Below, piece after piece: positions 10,930 through 22,625 of a stretch of DNA of 50,328 nt. Location of the stretch: assembly GCA_031835245.1 (NCBI GenBank), contig JAVKOQ010000366.1, positions 1 through 50,328 on the forward strand. The letters run 5' to 3'. This DNA is from Balamuthia mandrillaris (taxonomy: Eukaryota; Discosea; Longamoebia; Balamuthiidae). The translations under genes were made by a program, and so were the position numbers. The notes under the pieces were generated by a model, which did no database searches, was not told where the DNA came from, and saw only the letters and a program-made list of their open reading frames with translations. How positions within the stretch are numbered: position 1 is the first letter of the stretch; the number at the start of each line of letters is the position of its first letter.

Positions 10930-11690
10930 CCCTCCTCCAACCCTTTGCACACTCCACCGCCTGCAGCTTCGCCTTCGAGGATATGACCTCCTTGCCGAGG
11001 GAGTTTGGCCAACTCACCGCTCTCACCCTCTGCGACCTCCGCCACAACAGACTGAGCTCCTTGCCGAGGGAGTTTGTCTGATCGCTCTCAACGTTTACAC
11101 CCTGGATGACAATCCCTTGGCCGCGCTGCCTAGCTCAATGGTTTGGCTTCTTCCGTCCTTGCAAACGCTCTTCCCTCAACCCTTTCTCAGCACTTTCTTC
11201 TTCTGCTTTCTGTTGTTCATTTCTTCCATGCTGCTTGGTGGTCCTTTCCGCCTTCAGACAAGAAGAAGAAGAAGAAGAACAACAAGAAGAACTAGAACAA
11301 GAAAGCCAAGTGAAGGGCGGGTTTGGAATGGAGCTCAACAGGCCTGGTGGCAAAAGCTTGTTGCTCAGCACCGCCTCTCCCCTCTCAAGTGCCACAGACT
11401 TTTCACTGGTGCATGGTTGTGCCTTGTGGGCGGTGATTGTCTAGGTTTCATGTTCTTCTGCCTTCTCTCCTCCTCCTCTTCTTGCTCTCCATCATCCTCT
11501 TTTGTTTGTTTGGGAAGTGCTTCTGGAAAACTTGCAGAGAAGATGTGATGTTTGTGGACGGCTATTTTTAGAGGCAGAAGTGGAGGAGGAGGAGGAGGAG
11601 CACAAAGAACCAAAGGCAGAAAGGCAAGCAAGGCCAGTGGTGAGACGGTATTGGGACAGAGAAAGAAGGACCATGCGACAAAGTCTCTAT
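10930..11690 (+). pseudogene. Leucine-rich-repeat protein relic
   Basis: From about 10938 the frame reads leucine-rich repeats: SLPREFGQLTALTLCDLRHN, then RLSSLPREFV, then a stop at about 11079. Shifting frame directly after gives LIALNVYTLDDNPLAALPSS, the next expected LRR, so a small deletion or frameshift has broken the array. Further on, at about 11538-11690, a Cys-containing segment (RCDVCGRLFLEAE) with an acidic tail ends at a TAA (11691-11693). CxxC tails of this kind occur at the end of some LRR proteins, so this may be the old C-terminus. No start codon or complete repeat array is present. It is a host gene fragment, tail-to-tail with the polymerase gene. An unusually spliced live gene is less likely. 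Confidence 0.5.
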
Positions 11691-11708
11691 TAAAAAAAGA
11701 ACACAAAA

Positions 11709-12196
11709 CTACATGGATAACATCCACTCGGTCACTTCCTTCAACACCTCGAATCCATGAACCTCGGCGACGCGCTCAAACACTTTCAACCGCTCTCTCA
11801 TCGAGCGTTGCGTCTCTTTGGCCGCCCTGAAGTCAGCAGAGCACTTGCCGCACCGCTGGGACATGTTCTCCGCCCTGACCATCCTGCAGCGGACGCAGCT
11901 CAAGTCCTGGATTTGATAGGAGAGGCTGTGCGTTTGGAGGATGCGGACGAGGCTCATTTCTATTTGTTGTTTATCCAAGGAATGGTGGCATTGGCGGCAG
12001 CGCCAACCGTCTTCCTTTCTTCCTCTGTCCGAATCGTTTTCCTCTTCCTCTTCCTCGTTGAAAGAGGATGCTGAAGGTGCGGAAGAGGACGAAGAAAAGA
12101 GGTCGGGATCACGAAGCAAGTCCATGTCGCGACAGGCTGAACAGAAGGAACATATAACATCCGGCAACACAAACGATTGGCATGGATCCTTTTAGT

Positions 12197-12232
<36 letters not shown>

Positions 12233-14924
12233 TGAGCATAAAAAAAACAAAAGAAAGAGAAGAGCAAACCTTAAATTGAGCAACAGGATCGAATGGGCGA
12301 ACGTTGACGAGCTTCATGAGCGCGCTCCTCAAAGTGAAGACCTCCCTCTGCAGAGACTTGTCCACCGACATCGCCTGGCAAACGTACTTGATAAACTCCA
12401 ATGCAGGATTACTGTTCTCTTCTCTTCTTTCGTCTTTCCTCTTTGTCTTCGTCAAGTCTCGCGAAGAAAGTTGGCGATGTTGTAAAGCAAAAGTGGCGGC
12501 ATTGCGTTGAATGTCGCGCACCACGGTGAAGAGCTTCTGAGTAAAGGTGGAGGGCAGAATCTTGGTCATCTGTTCGTGCTCTAACTCTTCCTCTTCCACG
12601 TAAACTTGTTGGCTCATCTTCACTTTCAACGCTTTGTGTTCCTCTTCCGAAAGCTCAAAGAGTCGACTCTTGTTCTTTTTGTTGTTGTTGTTCGCGTGCT
12701 GATTCTCTTTGTTCTCTTCTTTATCATCTTTATCTTCGTTTTCTTCGTTGATAGCGAGGTCCATATTTTCGTTTTCTTCTTCCAACGGTTGTTTTTGTTT
12801 TTGTTTTTGGTCTGTTAAAGATGAAGAAGAAAGAGTTTTGTTGGAGCGAAGATCAGCGTGCAAGTTTCGGTTGTCGTGAACGTGTTTGATGAATTGAGAG
12901 ATAGTTAGGTTGAAGTACTTGCTCAACGATTTCGGCAAGTATTCTGCAATGTTCCAATTTGCAACCACGTTCAACTTTTCATCTTCATCAAACTTTGGTT
13001 CGTCTCCATCTTCATCTTCCTCTCCTTCTTTCTCTTCTTCGTCTTCTTCTCGTTCTTCCAAAAGCATACCATTTTCTTCCTCGTTAGTGTGATCAACTTT
13101 CTTCTTTGTCTTCTTTTCTTTTTCTAGAGGAGAAGCAGCCAAAACGCCGCCATAGTTTGCGCGATCCATGAAGAGGAGGGTGTGCCAGTAACAACGAGGT
13201 TCCAGGTCCATCCATCGAAACAGGGTGTAGCCTTGCTTCAACTCTTGAATGATATATTTGGTGTATTGCTGTGCGTTCTCCAAAGTCTCTTTGTTCGTGC
13301 AAATTATTATCTGCAGAATAAAAAACAATTACATGTGTAAAAAGTGTATACAGTGAGTTAAAAAAAGAAAAGCAAAGAAAAAAGTTGAGATAGAGAGAGG
13401 AGAGAAGTTTCACCTTGTTAAAGTTAGCAAAGACAATTTTAGCACCCAAAGAACGAAACTTTGAGACCAGTTGCAGCCACACTTTCTTCATCAACATGTG
13501 CACTAGTCTATGTAACGCCGGATCATAAAGAAGAGAGTCACTGTTGCTCAACCAACGATAAAAGTGAGCGATGAGGTTGTCTGCATACATGTTATAAGAT
13601 GATGATGATGAAGAGGAAGAGGAAGAAGAGATGGCGCGAGTTAAATCAGAAGACCAAAGGCTAATCAGGTTCTTGAGGACACGGAAAGTTCTGGCGCAGG
13701 CCCCGGTGTCATCATCTACAAAACTATTGAATTGTTCTGTGGCTTGTTGTGCTTTTGAATCCTCTGTAAAGTATTAGAAAGGTAAGCTAGAAGAAAGAAA
13801 GGATGTACACATAAAAAGACGCGCAAAACAAAGAACGAAAAGGCGTACGAAAAGTAAAACTCTGAACAAAGTCAGAGCCAGCGCCTTCCAACTCGTGAAC
13901 GTGCGAGGACTCCAAGATGGTGTTGACGGCCAATCCACTGAGTTCTATTTCCACGCAAATGCGGTCATAACAGTCCGCCACTGATATTTCTGGTTGCACC
14001 AAGTCTTCGGTTATGGCCACTGCCGAAAAGTAGTTATCATCCTCTTCTGTTCCTGTTGTTGAACAAAATCTGTCGTTCAGAAACAAACGAAAAGGATTGG
14101 GAAAAAGAATGACAAAGGAACCTCCAAGATCAGGGCGATTGGTTTCGCTGAACCAAAGGAGATGGCTCTCTCGCTTCAGCAGCCTTGCAAAGAACACGTC
14201 CGCGATGAGGATGGTGTAGTCGGGAGTGAAGTTGCCCAACGGCACTTTGACATAACGAGAGAAGCCTATTTGGTCTTTCAACCACGTTGTTGAATGCCTA
14301 TATGATTGTTTTTGTTACAATATAAAGCCAAAAGCTTCGAACAAGCGACGCAGCAAGAAGAGAGAGAAAGGGGAAAATGAAGACATACTTGAATCGCTGG
14401 GCGATGACCTGAGCAATCCACGTCTCCCATCCAAAGGCAGGATAGACATTATCACCCGCGTTACCAGCGATGCACACTTTTGGATACTCTTTCAATGCAG
14501 GTACATTCGAGCTGGCCATCTCCGCTATGGTGGATGAGGAGGAAGAGACTTGAGTCAACAATATTGTCGGCTTACTTCCAACGGCGCGATAGGTGCGGAG
14601 CTGTTTTTGAAGAGCTTTCTGCGCGGAAGAGGTGGAAGTAAAGTGTTGCACTTGGACCAGTCTATCTGGTGAGAGGAGCTCTTCGAGCTTCTTCTGGAGT
14701 GTCTTGCTGGGGGCTGCGTGCGTTGACGGATGAACGAGATAGACAATTGCTCGGAAGCGAGGTTGATACGAAGACGCAGCGGATGAATAGGGTTCATTAT
14801 TTTCTTCTGACGCTGCTGGCTGTTGTGTTTGCGATGACTCCGTCCAAGAAGGGAAGAGCACGTAAACCCCTTTTTTAAAAAATAATAAATACTTATTGAG
14901 AGAAGTGAAAAACAAAGAGGAGAG

Positions 14925-14967
<43 letters not shown>

Positions 14968-17900
14968 GAGAGGAGAGAACTTACCTCGATGGCCATCGGC
15001 TGTCAAGCTGTGGTACAGGTACAAACAACGATAACGGTCTCCGCTGTTATCCAAGTAAAGAGCTTTTGCCCCTGATGATGAAGAAGCCTTTCGCCCTCCT
15101 CCCAAGAGCGAACTAAATGCATTTGTCTTATGTTCATTATTGTTTGCCCAAGTTGTGGAATTGTTATTATCTCGTTGCTTCGCCTCCAGTTCTTCCAAAT
15201 AATAGTGAGTAAGCGAAACATTGTTGTTGCTATTTCGCTCGGCAGCAAGTCTTCGTTGACGAGCTCCACTCTCCAACGAGCAGACAGAGCCTAAAGTCAA
15301 CAAAGCGCGAAAGAGAGGGCTGACTTTGGTCTCGTAGACGCCCTCCACTTGTGGATCGGAGAAGTGAGCGGCCAACTCGGTGGCGTTGGAGAGGTAGTTC
15401 TTCTCGGAGAGAGTGATCTCGTAGAGGTTCAGACAGGGCCGAGAACGTGGCAAGTGTTTCTCTACTTTGCGTCCAAGCTTTTTTTTTTCAACGTTGTTAA
15501 AGTTGTTTTGTTGAGAGATAAGAAATGTCAAGAGGGTAATAAAACAAACCTGCACCGAGTCACCAGAATGTGGTTGGCGAGAGTTGACGTAGAACGTGCG
15601 GGGCACTTCCACCGTGATGGAATGCAAGTCATCCTCAACCAGGATCCACATGCGCAGCACTCCTGGCATGTCCGTCTCCACCATTTGCACAATCTCCCAT
15701 TCGCTCCGCAGCAACGCCAATCTCTTGCTGTGTAAAAAGGATTGAACGTTATTTCTGCCAACTAATGCGGCTCCTCCGTCCAGTCTCCTTTGTTTGCGTA
15801 ACGCTCTTCGCTCTTTCCACTTCTTCTTCATGCAACGAATCCATCCATTCCAATCTTCAGAAGGATCAGGTGGAGGTATTTCGTTTTCACTCTCTTTCTC
15901 CTTCTCCTTATCTTTGCTATTGCTTTGCTTTCTTCTGACAAACGAGTCCAACAGTCGTCGTTGCTTTGGAGCGTTGGGTCGAAGCATCGCCATTTCTTCT
16001 TCCTCTTCGTCATCCACTTTTTCTTCATCTCCCGCTTCTTCCTCTGCTCCTTTTCCTCCTCTTCCTCGTTTATGTATTCGCACTACAGCTCTCGAAGGAA
16101 ACATTGAAAGATTCACCTCACCTCCAAGTATGCCTCCCCCATCTTCGATATCAACCACCATCTTCTTCTGGCTCTCTTGCGAAGCAGAAGCAGATGCTTT
16201 GATGCGTCGAAAATGGCTGCTGATTTTAGTCTGTTTGTGTGTCTCCGAAGAAGCCTTCAACCGCTTCATCAACCAGGCAGGATGCTCTACGCGAGGCACT
16301 GGATTAGGGACCTGTTGTAACGCCGCCGGAATGGTAACAATCTTTTGTATAGTAGAGCCTAATCGGTCGATATAGTAGTCCCAGTCGATGATTTCGCGAA
16401 TGGAGAAGTCGGTCATGCCCTCGTCTCGACACCATTTGCGAAGAAAGTAGGCACGTTTGGCTTCAGAGATCTCTGGAGCAAAGATCTTGACGGGCATGGC
16501 CCGTTCCGTTACCTGTCCTCCTACTGGTTTCTGTTTTAAGGTTTGGTGGTTATTTGTGGGAAAGCAACAGAAACGAACTGCAACGAAAATAGAAAAAAGA
16601 ATAACAAACCTTCGCGATGATGAACTGACAACTAAGACCTTTATCCTGTGTCATTTCCACTCCTAAAAACTCTGCCAGTCTCCGTGCTGTTGTTATAGCT
16701 GTCGATTTTTGCTCTCCATAGTCCTCCAACGTCTTGGTCATGTTGCGACTCTCTGAGATGAGGTCCAGGAGCTCTTCGTCCGGCAGCTTCGCTCCTTGTG
16801 TGTACAAAATGTCGAGCCAGTTGTCGGCCACACGACCGACCGCTGCGTAGCATTCCTCCAGGGTTTTGCCTTCCAGGAACTTCTCAAAGACTTCAGCTTG
16901 GAAGATCTTGACTGCTTTCAACTCGCCACGTCGTTTCACCTCGAAACCTGTGTTTAAGAAGAGACGAAAAAAATAACAATAAATAAACAGCACAACAAAA
17001 AAGAAAAAGAAAAAAACGAGAAAAAGAGAAGAAAAAGAGATATCTTAACATGCGTGTTACCTTTCAGTTCTGCCAATTTTCCATCATGATTGAACACAGC
17101 GTATCGTTTCTTAATGAGTTTGTCCTCTTCTTTGGAGGCGGGCAAGATCATGGCTTTATACGGGCCATCCACCTCAAACTCGACGGTGCATTCGTCCTTG
17201 ATTTCTAACAGTTTGGAGGGGTCGTCTGGATGCGTAATGTGGTATTGATGGTTCGTAAACTTGTCGCGCACCAACTTGTTCAACATGAGACAAGGATAAG
17301 AAAACACTCTTCTGTAGAAACGAGTGAGCAAAGAACGGAGAAAAAATGACAAAAATAATACGTACGTTCGTTTCTTACCATCAGAGGCATGATATTGGAA
17401 AGCAAAGTTTTGAGGGAAAGCAGCGGGAAGCAAACACCAGATACCATCAGTATCCAACTCCAATGGTCTTCCCAAGCTTTCCACGCATTTCCTTGCCTCT
17501 GTAATGATTTGAGCTCCCGTATGTGTTACTGAAAGAAGAAGGCAGGAGAAGGAGAAGAAAAAGGAGGAGGATTAGCAGAAGAAGACGTAGGAAGAGGAGA
17601 AAGCAAGCACATTACCAACTCCAGCCATTTCCATGGAATACCAACGCGCTCCTCTTCTCATTACATAGCCATAAAAGCTGTTAAGAATGCATTTATGTGC
17701 CAACTGCAACGAGTCATATAGAACTGTCATGCTTTTGGCTCGATAAATGTCCGGGACGGACCCTGTTTGAGTTGCAGCAGTGAGATTGTCTTTCCAGTTC
17801 TTGAGCTCGTCTTTGTATTTGTAACGTCGATCACGAAAAGCTCTAACGGTATCAACGTAGAATGGATTCTCTCTCATACAAATCCTTGCTTCTCTTTCTT

Positions 17901-20657
17901 CTGTTTCCTTCACATGTTTTTTCTTGTACACTGTTGTTTGTTTGTTCCACAATGAGTAACAAATGAAAGGAAAACCTGTAAACAAAGATAAGAACCTGTT
18001 TTGGAATATTCGCCAAGGCGCGTCTTCAACATTGCGTGTTGCTTGTCGAGAGGCAACTTTTCTCCCTTTTGCAGCCACTCCGACTCGAGTTGGGTCTTCA
18101 CCAACTCGTATTCACTACGCGTAGCTGGCATGAACTCGCCTCTCCATGTCCATTGCATGTGTCTTTGACTATAAAGCCAGTTTGTGTGAGAGAGTTCAGA
18201 ATAAATACTACAAGAAGGTAGAATGAAGATATAAACTAAATGGGAGGAAAGAGGGTTTACCATTGAGCATCAGGTGTATTAAAGTCGCAACGAGCGCAAG
18301 TGGCAGGAGTAACAATGGCAGAAGGCTGAAGTCTGTTGGAAAGAATGATGTTGGGATACATAGCCGCAACGTCCAAATGGTAAATAACTGGCAACGATCG
18401 ACAATAAAGCCAATCCTCGCTCTTTTCTTCTTCTTCACCATCTTCTTTTCTTTCCTTTTGCTCCTTCTTTGCTTGCTCCATTTCCATTCTGTCTAACTTG
18501 TGAATGTCTTCATGCATCGCATCTTCCTCTATTTTCTTCTGAACGAGGTCCTCTTCCAAGTTCATCACTCCAACAAGCTTCTCCGAAATTTGCGCTTTTA
18601 CCTCCTCAAAGTTCAACACGGAACTCGGGTCGATGTGGCTGCTTTTCAGCTCCATGCTCAAAGCATTGTCCAAGTCTTGAATGAGAGAGCGAATGGCCTT
18701 TCTGCTGATCGTGAATTGAACAGCGAGGTCGCTGCGATAGACACCACTTTCCAGACACTCCACGTGTCCGCCGATGTAGGTCTCGGACTCGAGTAGATGA
18801 CCTTTGTACATCTTGCCAAACTCGCTGGTTTGTTTGTTGGGATAGATGATATTCTTCTTGAAGGCCTCCACCATCAACAAAGCTTCGCAAAGTGTTCCAG
18901 ATCCTAAACGGAGAAAGACAAGGTTGGCTCGTGTATTTGAAAAAGAAGAACAAGAACAAGAACAAGAAGGAGAAGAAGAGAACGAAGAACAAGAAGTTGA
19001 AAGTAGATAAACCTTTGCGAAGGACGTCATCTGGATTCATGGGAATGATAGTGCACAGCGAGAAGATAAAGGGATGAACATAGTTTTGATACAAATAATA
19101 CGTGCAAACGGCATCGGAAACTGAATAGGATGCGAGAGTTTGCGGATCCTTGCTTGCCATCGGCACCATCTCTTCGGGATCCAATTCCAGCGGATCGTAT
19201 CCTAGTTTTGCTTTGGTCACGGCCTTGTTTGAGTTTGAGAAGAATCAGTACCGATGAACATGAGAAACAGAACAGAAGGAAAAAAAAAACCAGGTCATTA
19301 GGTACCTTCAAGCCTTGACTTCCCTGTGGCAGATAGGAATCTCTCTTTACCCACTTGAATGCATCCAGGTGGCTCGCAAAACGGCACTTGTACTCCGCAT
19401 TTCCACTTCCTCCACCAGAGGAGTTTCCTTTAGCTCTATCACAGAATCCAATCTCGTCATACATAGAGAGGCCATGCGCAGCGGCTCTCTTCTCCAGGAA
19501 AGGCCAATCGAAAAAGTCGCCGTTGAACGTGACGTAAATGTTAGGCTTAGCTTCCTTCATGTGGTCCATCCACTTGCGCAACACCGAGAGCTCATCTGGT
19601 TCGTTGAACACAATAAATGGACCAGGATACTCTTTCTTGGGGGTGCACTCAAAATCATCAATGTCCTTGGTGACAATCTCTCGGTTGACGATGAGATAGC
19701 CTTGCGTGTCCAACATGTATGAAATCATCATGACGCGATCGATGGAGGGGTCAGGGAACTTTAAGGGCAGTTTCGTGGTCTCAATATCGAACGCGCAGAT
19801 GCGAGGCTCCGGACGGTGTTCCTCTTCTCTTTCGCGCAGCCGTACGCCGCCTTCCTGCGGGACGATGTCATACCAACGACCCACGCGAATGCCCAAGTCG
19901 ATGGCGGCTCGGATGTAGTAAGGCACGTCGTACTCTCGAATGTCGAGAATGTGTTCTTTGTAATCTTTGACGCGCTCCTGAAAGGTACCACTGCCACCGC
20001 CTGTCATTGTTCTAGGCATAAAAATGAAGAAGTGAATATAGAATGACAATAGAACGAGAGAACAGAAAGAAAGTACAAGCTCAAGGCGGATTCATCGTAG
20101 GTAGCATCAATGTGAGAGCGTTTTTTGTTGAGTTCGATGTGTCTGGCCAGCTTCTTACGCATTGCCAGTAGCTCTGAAACAGTATTGAAACTTACTTTCA
20201 TGTATTTCTTTGTCAAACCAGTGAGATGGTTTGGCTGAAAAAAGCAGTTGCCGAACGTTAGCAAACAGCGGAAATGAGAAGAGAGAACATACGAGCAGAG
20301 AAGCGGTGAAGAGACCAGCGATGAGAGAACGAAAGAAGAGAGAATGAGAGTGAAGAGAAGAGAGAAGCGAGAAGAGAGAACGAGAGATCTGGGAGCAAAA
20401 AGAAAGAACCATGCTAAGGTCATGTTTCTCCACGGCTTGAATGTCGTGCAGCTCAAACTTTCTGCGGAGACAGTCTTCGACCTCGGCAAAGAACTTTGGC
20501 TTGACGTCCAAATAAAAGTAGGGATGGTAGGGCACGGTGGCTTTGAAGGTGGTGCCGTCCTCTTCCATGAAATAATAATCGACAGCCATCTTTGTCACGC
20601 CCGTTTCTTTCTCCTCCATGGTGGTCTGAGGGAAGATTGTATGAGACAACTGATGAT

Positions 20658-20694
<37 letters not shown>

Positions 20695-21136
20695 CAGAGA
20701 GAGAGAAGAGAAGAAGAGAAGAGAAGAGAAGAGAACGACGAAGAGAATGATGAAGAGAAGAGAAGAGAACAGAAGATAAAATAAATACCGGTTGCATGTT
20801 CAGAAGCCAACCGGTTCGCAGTTGATCGTCCACACGAACGAACCCAAACTTTGCTTCTTGCCTTGCGTTCAATTATGTTTTAGATTCACAGCAAAAAAAA
20901 ATCGATTTTTTGAACAACAAAACAAAAACGTACATCTCCCTTGCGTTTTCTTCCGCACCATCTTCAAAGAGGTCCTCATCCGCGTCCTTGTTGGCAGCTT
21001 TCTTCTTGAACTTTTTTTTGCTTTGTGTAAAGGTCCCACCGCTCCCGCCACCGCCACCGCCACCTCCTCTTCCTCTCCCTCTACCTCCTCCCCCTCCGCC
21101 TCTGCGATAACTATTCTTTGGGCGATGATCCGCCAT
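11709..21136 (-). CDS. POLE: DNA polymerase epsilon catalytic subunit
   Basis: Family-B replicative polymerase (leading strand), spread over many exons. The start at 21136 opens a Gly/Arg-rich N-terminus. Seen in order: exonuclease motif I ([15 protein letters not shown], about 19790-19730) and II ([15 protein letters not shown], about 19540-19490); polymerase motif A ([19 protein letters not shown], about 18360); motif B ([19 protein letters not shown], about 17690); motif C ([10 protein letters not shown], about 17460); the C-terminal inactive polymerase half (16.5-12.2 kb) with acidic inserts. The last exon (12170-11709) has the hallmark paired Cys clusters of POLE ([12 protein letters not shown]...CRQC and CVRC...CGKC), the zinc and iron-sulfur sites. 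Exonuclease Asp/Glu and catalytic Asp residues are present, so it looks functional. Introns carry GA repeats. It is head-to-head with the gene at 21477. Confidence 0.95.
12196..12228. repeat. (GA)n microsatellite in POLE intron
   Basis: GA repeat, CT on the coding strand, in the intron before the C-terminal Cys-cluster exon. Confidence 0.85.
14926..14975. repeat. (GA)n microsatellite in POLE intron
   Basis: GA repeat followed by GGAGA units, CT on the coding strand, just beyond an exon that ends at a GTAAG donor near 14984. Confidence 0.85.
20658..20765. repeat. (GA)n/(GAAGA)n microsatellite in POLE intron
   Basis: About 100 bp of GA and GAAGA units in an early intron of the polymerase gene, pyrimidine-rich on the coding strand. 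Confidence 0.85.
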
Positions 21137-21239
21137 CTTATGATTGTTTTCTTTTCGTTCTTTCCCTCTTATTTTAAACGTGAGCAAGAATAGGGCAAGC
21201 CCGCCCTTTTTGTGTGGGTTGTTTTTGGCGGGAAACAAT

Positions 21240-21325
21240 GTCTACAGAAATAAATGCAAAGATGTCGACAACATATGACCGTCTACAGAAAAATAGTGTC
21301 GACGGAATAAATACCCAAGGTCGAC
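21240..21325. promoter_or_regulatory. Divergent POLE promoter with three GTCGAC elements
   Basis: GTCGAC occurs at 21264-21269, 21298-21303 and 21320-21325, and the variant GTCTACAGAAA occurs at about 21240 and 21281. They lie in the 340-bp spacer between the POLE start (21136, minus) and the plus-strand gene at 21477. Shared control of both genes is inferred. Confidence 0.5.
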
Positions 21326-21476
21326 GTGAGGTACTTTTGTATAAATCACCGGGAAACGGGAACGCATCTCGTCCTACTGCAATGCCGGAGACACTTTGGA
21401 CAATGGAGGGGGTTGAATTTGCACTCGCCCACTCCTGAACCTCACCAGCAGAACGAAGGAGGAGGAAGGAAAAAAA

Positions 21477-22285
21477 ATGGTGGAGAACATCAAAGGCACC
21501 TTCGAGATCCACCTCTTTGTGGCTCCCTTGAACCCGGACCAAGAGACCGTGGACCGGTTCGTGCAGGCCTGCGAGAGAGCCACCACCGGCCCCAACCATA
21601 CCGTCAAGGGCCTCTTCCTCTACCTTGACTTTGAGCACCTGGGCTATGCCGGCGTCCTCCAGAGCTCCCGCTACACCCAAGGCACCATCGAGGACGCTCG
21701 TCGCGTGGTCCAAGAGGACTGCGAGATGTTGGAAGCGGCGGGCTTTGAGGTCATTCGCAGAAAGATCGAATGTCTGGCCTCTAACGAAGGTAAAAGGAAA
21801 CACGAAGAAAGAAAGTAACGAACAACAAGCTAACTCTTTTGTCTGTCGTGACAACAACAGGTGTGCCTAGAAACGAGCAAGAAGACAAGGAGCAGCTCCC
21901 GGGCCACTACTTTGAGTTCCACATCAAGTGCGTCCCCACCGCTACCACGACAGAGGAGGAGGGACAGGCAGAGCAAGCAGTGGACGTCGAGACCCTGAAG
22001 CAACTCTCCGAGAAGCTCTCCAAGGAGCTGAACGTCCGCATCCCGCTCAGCTACAACGCCCTCCGACCCTCTCAGCGCTTCCTCAACACCAGAACCTACG
22101 GGCTCGGCAGGGATCCCTCCTTCGAGACCGTGGAGGCCATCCGGGAGAGCATCAACGCCCTGGGCCACATCCGAGTGGAAAAGGTCATCCGGGAGTTTAT
22201 CTGCCAGGACGACAACACCGCCCTGGACGCCGGCTGGTTGGAACCCCTTGGCTATCAGAACAAACCCCTGCCTTGCGCTTCATAG
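21477..22285 (+). CDS. Unknown protein with two related halves
   Basis: Two exons, 21477-21789 and 21861-22285, give 245 residues. I do not recognise a named family. Each exon opens with a similar strand-like motif: GTFEIHLFVAP in the first and GHYFEFHIKCVP in the second, both followed by a long helix-rich segment, so the protein may be an internal duplication. The second half also has NTRTYGLGRD and a C-terminal DNTALDAGWLEPLGY stretch that looks conserved in style. There is no signal peptide or membrane segment. Codons are strongly G/C-ending, as in the GST gene, which suggests good expression. It is divergently paired with POLE. The alternating F-x-x-H motifs could suggest a two-histidine phosphoesterase-like fold, but this is speculative. 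Confidence 0.75.
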
Positions 22286-22297
22286 GCCCCCCCCAGA

Positions 22298-22340
22298 GTA
22301 AAGCGGAGCAGTGACAGATCAAAGCATTGAGCCGCTTTAC
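22298..22340 (+). other. Inverted repeat just past a stop codon
   Basis: GTAAAGCGG at 22298-22306 is mirrored by CCGCTTTAC at 22332-22340 (9-bp arms, 25-base loop). It begins 13 bp after the stop of the gene at 21477. Each arm is flanked by a C-run plus AGAG. It could be a 3'-end or RNA-stability structure. This is an inference. Confidence 0.4.
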
Positions 22341-22625
22341 CCCCCAGAGGTGTCTTTTGCCAAAAGGACAGATCCGCGGTCGCACAATGTGCGCATTTTA
22401 TGTACTGACTAATTCATTATAATATAGCATTTACCCCATATAGGCATATCGTCCCGTTATCGCGGAAACACCCCATAACCCACCCATTTATTTTTATTAT
22501 TTTTTTGTTTCAAGCAACAAAGCACATCGCCTGGATAGAGTGGTTAGAAGAACCTGAGAACAAAGGAGAGAGAGAGAGAGAGCATAACAAAAAAAACCCC
22601 CCAAAAAAAAAAAAAAACAGGGGCC

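Noticed and set aside
10176-11045. Minus-strand 289-codon frame across GST and its downstream repeat
   Set aside because: Antisense shadow of the GC-rich GST exon plus a GGAA repeat; no recognisable protein.
12662-12667. GTCGAC at 12662, 25117 and 46135 as regulatory sites
   Set aside because: They lie within coding exons and are explained by codon sequence.
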